Shown here: positions 1 through 6,339 of the stretch, in pieces
How the letters are laid out: each line of letters opens with the position of its first letter
Numbering within the stretch: the first letter of the stretch is position 1
NCBI GenBank assembly: GCA_002862325.1
Contig: PKCT01000064.1
Coordinates: 1 to 7,962 of the forward strand
Direction of reading: 5' to 3'
Length of the DNA: 7,962 bases
Source: Phycisphaerae bacterium
GTDB lineage: Bacteria; Planctomycetota; Phycisphaerae; Phycisphaerales; SM1A02
The notes under the pieces: generated by a model
The model's input: only the letters and a program-made list of their open reading frames with translations
Databases searched by the model: none
Told to the model about the DNA's origin: nothing
Program-made: the position numbers and the translations under genes

Positions 1-1590
1 CGCCTCGGCCCGGACCTCCCGAAGCACTGTGACCTTGATCTCGCCGGGGAAGGTCATCTCCTCTTCGACCCGCTTGGCGATGTCTCTCGCGATCTTGTGG
101 GCGGTGGCATCGTCGGCCTTGCTCGCGTTCAGGATCACGCGAACCTCGCGGCCCGCCTGGATGGCGTGGGCCTCGTCGACGAACTTCTGGTCGGTGGCGA
201 TGCCTTCGAGCTGCTCCAGCCTCTTGATGTACATCTCCATCGACTCTCGCCGGGCGCCGGGGCGGGCGCCGCTGATGGCGTCCGCGGCCATGACGATGGG
301 GGTGTAGGGGGTCGTGGAGGGGATGTCGCCATGGTGGCCACCGATGGCGTTGAGAACCGCCTCGGACTTCTCCCCGAACTTCCTTGCGAACTCCATGCCG
401 ATCGCGGGATGCCCGCCCTCCATCTCATGGTCCATCGCCTTGCCGATGTCGTGTAGAAAGCCGCATCGACGAGCGACCTGTCCGTCCAGTCCAAGCTGGT
501 CCGCGATCATCTGCGACAGGAAGGCGACTTCGATCGAGTGACGGAGCACGTTCTGACCGTAGCTGGTTCGGAAGCTGAGCTTGCCCATCGCCTCGACGAC
601 CTTCGGGTGGACACCGCGCAGATTCGCCTCGACGATCGCTTCCTGCCCGGACTGCTTGATGCGTTCCTCGATGTCCCGTTTGGTCTGCGCCACGATCTCC
701 TCCACTCGGGAGGGGTGTACGCGGCCGTCCGCCACGAGCTTCTGGAGGCTTTCCGCGGCGATGGCCTGGCGGACCCGGTCGAAGCAGGAGACGCTGATCA
801 CTCCCGGCGTGTCGTCGACCAGGATGTCCGCCCCGGTCGCCTTCTCGATCGAGCGGATGTTGCGGCCCTCACGACCGATGATGCGGCCCTTCATGTCGTC
901 CGATGGGATCTTGACGGATCGGATCGTGGAGTCGCTGACGTTCTCGGCCGCGTATCTCTGGATGGCCATCAGCGTGATCTCGCGGCTCTGTTCGCGGGCC
1001 TTCTCCTCGGCCGTCTCGATCACCTCCTGCTCGATCTTCGCGGCCTCGTGGACCGCTTCCTGCCGGATTTCCTCGAGGAGCAGGTCGTGGGCCTCCTCGC
1101 GGCTCAGCGAAGCCACCTCGGAGAGCCGATTCTGGAGTTCGTCGGCGTGTCGAGCGACCTCCTCCAGCGCGGCCTCCTGCTCGGTCAGGGTTTCTTCGAT
1201 CCGAAGTTCCTTCTTCTCGATCCGCTCTTCCCTGCGGTTCATCTGTTCCAGCTTCTGATCGAGTTTCTCCTCTCGCTTGATCGCCCGGTCGAGGGCTTCC
1301 TTGGCGGAGGTGGACATCTCGGCACACTCCTTCTCCGCCGCCTTCCGCCGCTCCTCGGAGTTCTTTTCTGCCTCGGATTCGATCGAACGGGCCGCCGATT
1401 GGGCTTCGCTCCGTGCCTTGTCGACGATCGATTCGCCTTCGGCTCGAGCGGTGCGGATCGACTTGCCCGTGGTCGCGGCGATCGTCAGCCAGCTGATCAC
1501 GCCACCGACGACCAGGCCGATCAGGCCGCCGAGCGCGATCGATGCGGGTTCCAGGGCAAGGGTGAGGGTGGGGTCGAGCGTCGCCAACAT
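1..1590 (-). CDS. rny: Ribonuclease Y, 3' end cut by window edge
   Basis: RNase Y is a membrane-anchored endoribonuclease that starts the decay of many mRNAs. The visible 530 codons show the family architecture in order. A single N-terminal membrane segment spans about residues 16-39. A long charged coiled coil rich in Glu, Lys and Arg covers about 43-215. A KH RNA-binding domain carries the GRIIGREGRN loop at about 235-244. An HD phosphohydrolase domain has the metal-binding H380-D381 in FLHDIGKA, followed by HHGD (about 419-422) and an AAD at 435-437 leading into GARPGAR. The C-terminal ..IKVTVLREVRA matches the end of Bacillus RNase Y, so probably only a few residues lie beyond base 1. The ATG at 1590 is chosen because a strong Shine-Dalgarno sits 8 bases upstream and the membrane segment follows directly. 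No key residue is missing. The nearest gene upstream is a divergent ABC permease, so rny seems to be transcribed alone from its own long leader. Confidence 0.97.
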   Translation of the reverse strand, partial: MLATLDPTLTLALEPASIALGGLIGLVVGGVISWLTIAATTGKSIRTARAEGESIVDKARSEAQSAARSIESEAEKNSEERRKAAEKECAEMSTSAKEALDRAIKREEKLDQKLEQMNRREERIEKKELRIEETLTEQEAALEEVARHADELQNRLSEVASLSREEAHDLLLEEIRQEAVHEAAKIEQEVIETAEEKAREQSREITLMAIQRYAAENVSDSTIRSVKIPSDDMKGRIIGREGRNIRSIEKATGADILVDDTPGVISVSCFDRVRQAIAAESLQKLVADGRVHPSRVEEIVAQTKRDIEERIKQSGQEAIVEANLRGVHPKVVEAMGKLSFRTSYGQNVLRHSIEVAFLSQMIADQLGLDGQVARRCGFLHDIGKAMDHEMEGGHPAIGMEFARKFGEKSEAVLNAIGGHHGDIPSTTPYTPIVMAADAISGARPGARRESMEMYIKRLEQLEGIATDQKFVDEAHAIQAGREVRVILNASKADDATAHKIARDIAKRVEEEMTFPGEIKVTVLREVRAEA

Positions 1591-1598
1591 TACACGCT

Positions 1599-1604
1599 CC
1601 TCCT
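1599..1604 (-). promoter_or_regulatory. Shine-Dalgarno of rny
   Basis: On the minus strand the sequence reads AGGAGG within GAGAGGAGGAGC, ending 8 bases before the ATG at 1590. This is by far the strongest ribosome binding site in the window and fixes the RNase Y start. The other genes here have weak sites or none that can be recognised. Confidence 0.85.
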
Positions 1605-1622
1605 CTCGCGAAGGAAGGGAAC

Positions 1623-1648
1623 GGCCGACGAGGTAAATACCTCGGGCC
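1623..1648 (-). promoter_or_regulatory. Hairpin in the rny leader, next to the ribosome binding site
   Basis: Bases 1629-1634 (CGAGGT) pair perfectly with 1639-1644 (ACCTCG) around the 4-base loop AAAT. After a two-base bulge (GA, 1627-1628) the outer arms GGCC at 1623-1626 and GGCC at 1645-1648 also pair. That gives 10 base pairs ending about 18 bases upstream of the rny Shine-Dalgarno. No T-run follows it on the minus strand, so it is not a typical terminator. A role in translation control or mRNA cleavage is inferred from position only. Confidence 0.5.
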
Positions 1649-1878
1649 CACGGAGGGTGACGATGTCGTTCGTGCTTGTACGACCGGGCACAGGGGTGCC
1701 GAGTCGCCATGGAGCGTCTATGCTTCGGATTCGATCTCGATCAGTCTGCACGATCGAGTCCGTCAGGACTTTGGAGTGAATTCGTCGGTGGGCCGAAGCG
1801 ATGGGACCCTGGTGGTTGATGGGCTCCGAGACGTGTGGGGATTCAGAAGGGAAACACGAAGGACTGCGCAAATCTATG

Positions 1879-1923
1879 CGGACCGAGTGCTGGATGAACT
1901 CCTTCGTCCGGGCACTCGATCCG
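1879..1923 (-). other. Long imperfect inverted repeat (45-nt hairpin) in the rny leader
   Basis: The outer arms 1879-1890 and 1912-1923 pair over 12 positions. Read on the minus strand this stem is unbroken, with one G-U pair where the plus strand would have a C-A mismatch (1883/1919). Inside, 1892-1894 pairs with 1907-1909 and 1896-1898 with 1903-1905. They close a 4-base loop that reads GGAG on the minus strand, with a single mismatch at 1895/1906 that would instead be a U-G pair on the plus strand. So about 17 of 19 facing positions in the arms are Watson-Crick on either strand. The structure is seen directly; its expression and function are not shown. Because it lies downstream of the minus-strand promoter, I assign it to the rny transcript. 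Confidence 0.5.
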
Positions 1924-2082
1924 TCGTCCGATCCCATTCCGGCCCGTCGTTGGGCCCTCGCGGGCCTCGAACATTCGGGCACGATCGTGGATCGTCCGAA
2001 GATCGGTCGTCACCCGGCGCGGGTCGGCCGGGAAAACCGTTGAAACCGGCGAGGCACCACGTGACTCGTACCGGGTAGGTGT

Positions 2083-2110
2083 AGTATTGCGGGGCGGACC
2101 GTATTGTCAA
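2083..2110 (-). promoter_or_regulatory. Candidate sigma-70 promoter for rny
   Basis: On the minus strand a perfect -35 box TTGACA (2110-2105) is followed after 16 bases by AATACT (2088-2083), which matches four of six positions of TATAAT, including the conserved second A and final T. Transcription would start near 2076 and run toward rny. In such GC-rich DNA this is an unusually good match and the best promoter candidate in the window. No comparably good plus-strand promoter for the divergent permease was found. Confidence 0.55.
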
Positions 2111-2210
2111 GAATTGCCTAGAAAGGGCCACGGTGCTCACTGGGACGGTGTGATTCGGGAGGCGGGTCGGCGTCCGCGAGCACTCCGATATCGAGGGACT
2201 TTTCACGATC

Positions 2211-4043
2211 ATGCCTGCCGCGATCACCTGGCTTCTGGATCTGCTCCCGACGAACCCGATCTGTCAGCGGCTCATTCGGGGCGGATCAACCCGAATGCGG
2301 CACCTGTACGTCAGAAGTGGCTACCTCGCGATTCTGATGGTGATCCTTCTGATCATGCTGCTCCAGGCGCCTGGAGGCAGTCTTCGGGAGGTGGCGCAGA
2401 GTGGTGCCGCGGCCTTCACGGTGGTCGCATTCGGGCAGGTCGCCCTGATCTGTCTGTTGACACCCATCTTCATGGCCGGGGCCATAGCGCAGGAGGCGAA
2501 CCCGCGGACCTGGGACATCCTGCTCACAACCCCCTTGAACGCGCTCCAGATCGTTCTGGGTAATCTCTTCGGACGCTTGTTCTTCATCCTTGCGCTGCTG
2601 GCGTCTTCACTCCCGCTGTTTCTCTTCGCCCAGTCGTTCGGTGGGATCCCGGGCGATGTCATTCTCCTCAGCTATCTCGTCGCCGGAGGCAGCGCGTTGC
2701 TGGTCGCGGCGATCGCCGTCACCCTGAGCGTCACCCGGACGGCGGGACGCCGGGCGGTCTTCGCGTTCTACGTCTCGGTCATCGTGTACCTCGCGGTGAC
2801 CTGGCTCATCGACAACCGACTCCAGACCCCGGTGTCGGTGGGAAGTCTGGCCACGGCGACGACGGTGATGACGCCCCTCAATCCGTTTCTGACCCTGCAG
2901 AGCCTCCTCGATGCGGAGGGCTACATCCCGGTGGATCCCGGTGACGGAGCCGGAGCGATCGCACGCTGGTGGTTCGGCTCGCCGGTCTCCGCGTTCATCT
3001 GGTTGACGGTCGGGATCAGCATCCTGCTGATTCTCTTCTCGACGGCGCGACTGAGAGTGATCGGTACCCGGGCCGGTCACGAGAACCTGCTCACGAGGCT
3101 TCTGCGCGGTCGTCGATTCGCCTCGAACGAGGATCAGCGTCCGATTCGAACGCCGGGGACGAATCCGATCGCGTGGAGAGAGACGACCTCCCGTGGCTCC
3201 GGAGCCCTGGGATTCATCGGCCGCTGGGGATTTCTCGTACTCGGAACCCTGACGACGATCGTGCTCTTCCTCCTCTTCCGTGGCGGCACGCTGGGTCTCG
3301 ACGATCTGCGGGTGTCGCTTCTCGCCCTTCTGGTGGCGGAATTGGGCATCCTCACCCTGGCGACGGTCAATCTCAGTGCCACGGCCGTGAGTCGTGAGCG
3401 CGAGGACGGGACCCTCGATCTCATTCTCACCACCCCGATTCAGCCGGGCCCGTACCTGGCGGGCAAGCTGCGGGGACTCCTGCAGTACCTCTGGCCGCTG
3501 CTGCTCGTCCCCGTCATCAGTCTCTTGATCGCATTGATGTACTCGAACTTCCATCCGGATACGACGACCGTGACCGTGATGGGGGTGGGTACGACCCAGT
3601 ACTCCCTGCCTCTGGTGTCCTGGGGATCGGTCGTCGGGCTGCTCCTGGTCCTGCCCATGTTCGTGGCGTTCGCGGTCATGATCGGTTTGCAGAATTCGAT
3701 TCGGAGCAAGGGAACCATCGGATCGATCGTCGCCGCGATCGGGATCGTGATCGTGACGTTCGGGATCGTCGGTTTCTGCGGCGTGCTCGGTGGTCGGGCG
3801 ATTCCGGTCGTCGGTCCCGCGATGAACGCGTTGAGTCCGTTCAACATGGTGATCGGAGGGTTGTTTCCGGAGGCGATCTTCTCGATCGACGTCGAGCGAT
3901 TCGACATCAGTACCGTGAACGCGAGCCTGCTGGTCGGCGCCGTGGTCTCCGCGGTCATCTACGCGGGCATCGTGGTCGGCATGCACGCAAGCATGAAGAA
4001 GTCCTTCATGATGACGGTGCGGCGTCTCGCCGGAACGCGGTGA
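2211..4043 (+). CDS. ABC-2 type transporter permease, internally duplicated
   Basis: A 610-residue polytopic inner-membrane protein with roughly twelve hydrophobic segments, among them about 37-53, 68-93, 112-140, 150-172, 180-198, 260-280, 333-355, 365-390, 425-445, 470-492, 500-525 and 575-597. Two halves carry the same landmarks. N15-P-I..R20 corresponds to N318-P-I..R323. The ABC-2 coupling motif appears as E95..TWDILLTTP (to 108) and again as E396..GTLDLILTTP (to 409), an offset of about 301-303 residues. The E-x-x-x-GTLxLxLxTP pattern is typical of ABC-2 export permeases, so this is probably a fused pair of half-permeases acting with a separate ATPase; the substrate cannot be told. Start: ATG 2211 keeps the conserved LLPTNPI opening. 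A weak GAGGGA (2193-2198) lies 12 bases upstream. ATG 2295 is an alternative but would remove the NPI motif. No ATPase gene is adjacent: upstream is gene-free and downstream is a convergent cytochrome. Confidence 0.88.
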   Translation: MPAAITWLLDLLPTNPICQRLIRGGSTRMRHLYVRSGYLAILMVILLIMLLQAPGGSLREVAQSGAAAFTVVAFGQVALICLLTPIFMAGAIAQEANPRTWDILLTTPLNALQIVLGNLFGRLFFILALLASSLPLFLFAQSFGGIPGDVILLSYLVAGGSALLVAAIAVTLSVTRTAGRRAVFAFYVSVIVYLAVTWLIDNRLQTPVSVGSLATATTVMTPLNPFLTLQSLLDAEGYIPVDPGDGAGAIARWWFGSPVSAFIWLTVGISILLILFSTARLRVIGTRAGHENLLTRLLRGRRFASNEDQRPIRTPGTNPIAWRETTSRGSGALGFIGRWGFLVLGTLTTIVLFLLFRGGTLGLDDLRVSLLALLVAELGILTLATVNLSATAVSREREDGTLDLILTTPIQPGPYLAGKLRGLLQYLWPLLLVPVISLLIALMYSNFHPDTTTVTVMGVGTTQYSLPLVSWGSVVGLLLVLPMFVAFAVMIGLQNSIRSKGTIGSIVAAIGIVIVTFGIVGFCGVLGGRAIPVVGPAMNALSPFNMVIGGLFPEAIFSIDVERFDISTVNASLLVGAVVSAVIYAGIVVGMHASMKKSFMMTVRRLAGTR

Positions 4044-4071
4044 GGCCACGGCCGGTGATCCTCTTCGGGGC

Positions 4072-6063
4072 TCACGTCGACCAGTACGAAAGCAAAAGGC
4101 CGAAGTCGAAGCCGTCGACGACTCCGTCGCCGTTCAGATCGCCGCTGCAGCCCGGGCATGCGCCCCACATCGAGAGAAGGGTGCCGAAGTCCGAGCCGTC
4201 TACGACACCATCTTGGTTGAGGTCGCCGGGCACGGAGGCCGGGAGTTCGACCGTCATGGTGTCCATGGCGACCGGTGCGGACTTGCCGTTGGCCTCCCAG
4301 AGGTCGTAGGCGGTCTGGCCGGTCGAGTCCGTGACGTTGGTGTCGCGAAGGAACTCCATGTACTCCCGGGAGCTCGTCTGGAAGTAGAGCGTCGCCACCG
4401 CGCTGGTCGCGCCTTCGGGGATCGCGAAGCTAGTGTCGTCCCAGTACTGGCCGTCGGCGTAGCTGGTTCCGACCGGGGCTCCACCGAACGCCGCGTACGC
4501 GGCGTTGTCGAAGCCCTGGGGGGGGATTCGGTTGTCCTTCAGGATCTCGTTGTTGAGGACGAGATGCAGCGACTTCCCGGCTGGTAGGTTGACGGACTTC
4601 GCAACGTCCTTCGTGATCCCCATCAGCTTCTCGTAGACCTTCGTCGAGGTGTCGTCGAGAACCGCGGTCTGGAAGTCGTACGCTCCGTCTTCGCGCATGA
4701 TGGTGCCCGAATCGTCGAGGAACTTGACATTGATCCACATCCGGCGTCCCTCGGGGTAGCCGGTCGGGAGCGAGTGGCCGCTCCGGTTGTAGATGCGCAC
4801 CCTCAGAGCGCTCGCGTCGATCGCCAGTTCCATGTCGCTGGCATCGCGAAGCATCTGTTCGGTTCGCATGTTCGCCGCGTCCATGCGTTCCTGGGTGAGC
4901 CCGTAGTAGTCGGCATCGACGCCCATCTGATCGGCGATCGCGTTCAGGACCCAGGTGTTGCCTCCGGCGAAGGAGTGCGCGCCGACGTCGTCCCGTTCGA
5001 AGAACGGGGGGTTCTCGTAGAAGGAGCTCGCGCCTCCGATCTGAGGCGGCATGTGACAGTCCTGGCAGCTGGAGATCGCGGCGTCGTCGGGAAGAGCGCC
5101 GCCGAAACGCCCGTCCTCGAAGACCACGCCGCCATCGGCGAAGTCGCTGTTGAGCCACTCCGAGTACGTTCGCTGTTCGGGCACCATGTTGTAGACGTCG
5201 TGGGTGGGATGCTCCTCGCCCATGTTGGTGAGGACACCCTTGCCGGTGGCCGGATCGAGCTGGAAGACCGGGTTGCTCACTTCGTGGCAGGTGCCGCAGA
5301 AGGCGCTGCTCTCGTGATACGGGGATGTGATCAGTCGAATCGGATTACCCATGTTGTCGACCCCGTGGTAGTTCACCGGGACGTCGTCGTACTGGGCGCG
5401 TCGCACGTCTACGGGATCGATGATCACCTGGGCGTTGCCCACGGAGACCGGCGTGTCGCCGTCGGCCGCGAGTGCTGCGAGGATGCTCGCATCGGGATCG
5501 GGCTCGTCGCCGGGATAGCCCACCGCCGTACCCGCCGGATCGACCACCCGGTGGCACATGTGGCAGTTGATGCCATCCATGTCCTCTTCATTCGCGAAGG
5601 GAACCTGGCCGTCGTCGGCGGCCCCCCGGTAGTAGTTGGCGGGGATGTGGCATCGGATGCACCAGGATCCCGCCCGATCGGCGTCTTGGTTCGCGATGGC
5701 CAGGGCCGCATGGAAGACGGGATCTCGGGCCGACTGGGCCATGAGACTGACGACCCAGGTGTCGTAAGGCGGCACTTCGAGCCCGTAGTCCCCGTGACAG
5801 AAGCTGCAGTTCCTGGAGGAGATGATCGTCTGCAGCTCGGAGCCATCAGGTGTCGCCTGGGTCCCGGGCGCATCGAAATCATCGAGCGTCGTTCCCAGTT
5901 GGACCTGTCCACCGCCTCGACCCGACCCGCTTCCCTTCTGGGCGGTTGCCCAGGGGACGAGAACTGCTGTCACGACCGAGGCGACGAGGATCGGAGATCG
6001 GAGTCGCCGAAGTCGGTTTGGAGCTGATTCTGGTCGCTTTGGCACTGGAGGACTCGTCTTCAC
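4072..6063 (-). CDS. Secreted five-heme c-type cytochrome with C-terminal dockerin-like EF-hand pair
   Basis: An exported electron-transfer protein of 663 residues. A basic N-region (RLRRLR, 17-22) and hydrophobic stretch (about 24-38) form a signal peptide, probably cut after ATA (39-41). Five CXXCH heme-attachment motifs lie at 86-90, 135-139, 167-171, 256-260 and 333-337. Non-motif histidines 118, 168, 233, 250, 285, 288 and 363 could serve as distal ligands. The part around SPYHESSAFCGTCHEVSNP resembles cytochrome c-554-like multiheme proteins. A heme-free, probably beta-rich domain follows (about 412-605) with the recurrent GHSLPTGYPEGRRMW block at 429-443. The C-terminus has two Ca-binding loops (614-625 and 642-653). 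Start is a GTG: no in-frame ATG lies between the upstream in-frame stop and the signal peptide, and no Shine-Dalgarno is visible. It ends 28 bases from the convergent permease and stands alone, with no oxidoreductase beside it. The redox partner is unknown. Confidence 0.9.
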   Translation of the reverse strand: MKTSPPVPKRPESAPNRLRRLRSPILVASVVTAVLVPWATAQKGSGSGRGGGQVQLGTTLDDFDAPGTQATPDGSELQTIISSRNCSFCHGDYGLEVPPYDTWVVSLMAQSARDPVFHAALAIANQDADRAGSWCIRCHIPANYYRGAADDGQVPFANEEDMDGINCHMCHRVVDPAGTAVGYPGDEPDPDASILAALAADGDTPVSVGNAQVIIDPVDVRRAQYDDVPVNYHGVDNMGNPIRLITSPYHESSAFCGTCHEVSNPVFQLDPATGKGVLTNMGEEHPTHDVYNMVPEQRTYSEWLNSDFADGGVVFEDGRFGGALPDDAAISSCQDCHMPPQIGGASSFYENPPFFERDDVGAHSFAGGNTWVLNAIADQMGVDADYYGLTQERMDAANMRTEQMLRDASDMELAIDASALRVRIYNRSGHSLPTGYPEGRRMWINVKFLDDSGTIMREDGAYDFQTAVLDDTSTKVYEKLMGITKDVAKSVNLPAGKSLHLVLNNEILKDNRIPPQGFDNAAYAAFGGAPVGTSYADGQYWDDTSFAIPEGATSAVATLYFQTSSREYMEFLRDTNVTDSTGQTAYDLWEANGKSAPVAMDTMTVELPASVPGDLNQDGVVDGSDFGTLLSMWGACPGCSGDLNGDGVVDGFDFGLLLSYWST
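4078..4227 (-). repeat. Tandem EF-hand/dockerin-like repeats in the cytochrome tail
   Basis: Residues 613-634 and 641-662 of the cytochrome are two copies of the pattern GDLNxDGVVDGxDFGxLLSxW. Each has Ca-ligand positions D-x-N-x-D-G-x-x-D-x-x-D (D614, N616, D618, D622, D625 and D642, N644, D646, D650, D653). They are joined by a short linker with a CPGC pair (C636, C639). This is the layout of type I dockerin-like modules found at the C-termini of many exported Planctomycetota proteins, where they are thought to anchor or assemble proteins at the cell surface. The anchoring role is inferred here. Confidence 0.8.
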
Positions 6064-6339
6064 AGTCGATGTGGAATTCAGTGTGAGAGGGGCCGAGACG
6101 AGGCCACCTTCATCCCCGACGGTTCACTGTACATGGACGCCTGAACCGGGCGAACGTTCTTCGAAACTCCGAGCTGTCATCGTGATTCTCTGTCGGTTTT
6201 TCCAATCGAGGTGGGTACGGTTTCGGCCGATAATCGAGCGTTGGCACTTCTGATGTCTCGCCTGCAGTGTGATCGCCGACTCGGGTGTCCGAGTCTGTCG
6301 CCGACGCCCGCGCTGGAGGGTTGTGGATACGCTTTGCGC
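6064..6339. other. Divergent intergenic region between cytochrome and lipoprotein genes
   Basis: This 276-base stretch must carry the promoters of both flanking genes. On the plus strand a GATAAT at 6229-6234 could be a -10 box for the lipoprotein, but no acceptable -35 is seen 16-18 bases upstream. It sits within the 9-base palindrome CGATAATCG (6228-6236). On the minus strand TTCGCC, 17 bases, TACAGT ending near 6131 is a weak candidate for the cytochrome. A hairpin with flanking direct repeats is listed separately. No gene or known RNA is recognised. Confidence 0.4.
6273..6305 (+). promoter_or_regulatory. Perfect hairpin flanked by 8-bp direct repeats upstream of the lipoprotein
   Basis: GACTCGG at 6278-6284 pairs perfectly with CCGAGTC at 6289-6295 around the loop GTGT. 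The octamer TCGCCGAC occurs at 6273-6280 and again at 6298-6305, a 25-base spacing that frames the hairpin. It lies 35 bases before the chosen lipoprotein start and has no T-run after it, so it is not a normal intrinsic terminator. A protein-binding site or leader hairpin is possible; nothing in the sequence decides between them. Confidence 0.4.

Larger units (their letters stand above)
1591..2210. other. 620-base gene-free region; probable rny leader and divergent promoters
   Basis: No open frame here has convincing protein-like composition; the candidates at 1776-2078 (plus) and 1590-1982 (minus) read as low-complexity Arg/Ser/Pro-rich strings. A minus-strand promoter at 2083-2110 would place the 5' end of the rny mRNA near 2076, leaving roughly 486 nt of leader. 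That leader holds several inverted repeats: 1623-1648, 1687-1700 (5 bp, GGCAC/GTGCC), 1736-1758 (7 bp, CTCGATC/GATCGAG), 1757-1770 (5 bp, AGTCC/GGACT), 1879-1923 (long, listed separately), three mutually exclusive GGCCC/GGGCC arms at 1941-1966, 1981-1995 (6 bp, ACGATC/GATCGT) and 2013-2032 (6 bp, CCCGGC/GCCGGG). I looked for the conserved sequence cores of 6S RNA, tmRNA, RNase P RNA, SRP RNA and a cobalamin riboswitch and recognised none. A leader and an independent small RNA are both possible. Confidence 0.55.

Noticed and set aside
538..1779. 413-codon open frame on the plus strand opposite rny
   Set aside because: It mirrors the codon pattern of RNase Y on the other strand. The RNase Y frame has every family motif, while this one is Leu/Arg/Asp-rich without domains.
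1590..1982. 130-codon minus-strand open frame just upstream of rny
   Set aside because: Low-complexity Arg/Ser/Pro sequence, no domain, no ribosome binding site, and it spans the predicted leader hairpins.
1776..2078. 100-codon plus-strand open frame in the gene-free region
   Set aside because: Starts with GTG without a binding site, Arg/Gly/Pro-rich composition and no recognisable pattern.
1681..2080. 6S RNA, tmRNA, RNase P RNA, SRP RNA or cobalamin riboswitch in the rny leader
   Set aside because: The conserved sequence cores of these RNAs were not found on either strand. A GGGAAAACCG stretch near 2030 only loosely recalls a cobalamin box and does not pair properly.
3721..3770. Cluster of GATC sites in the permease gene
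   Set aside because: Explained by runs of Ile and Val codons (ATC after G) in a membrane segment; similar clusters occur in other coding parts of the window.
2607..4049. 480-codon minus-strand open frame opposite the ABC permease
   Set aside because: Composition is dominated by Arg, Asp, His and Glu, as expected for the antisense of a GC-rich membrane protein gene; there are no motifs.
4044..4071. Possible bidirectional terminator between the convergent permease and cytochrome genes
   Set aside because: Only 28 bases, with no stable stem followed by a T-run on either strand; a short GTGA/TCAC pairing is too weak to call.
4774..6027. 417-codon plus-strand open frame opposite the cytochrome
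   Set aside because: Antisense shadow of a gene with five heme motifs; no protein family features.
6211..6339. N-terminal extension of the lipoprotein frame back to ATG 6211
   Set aside because: The extra 43 residues are not signal-like, would bury the signal peptide, and cover the hairpin at 6278-6295; ATG 6340 gives a standard lipoprotein signal.
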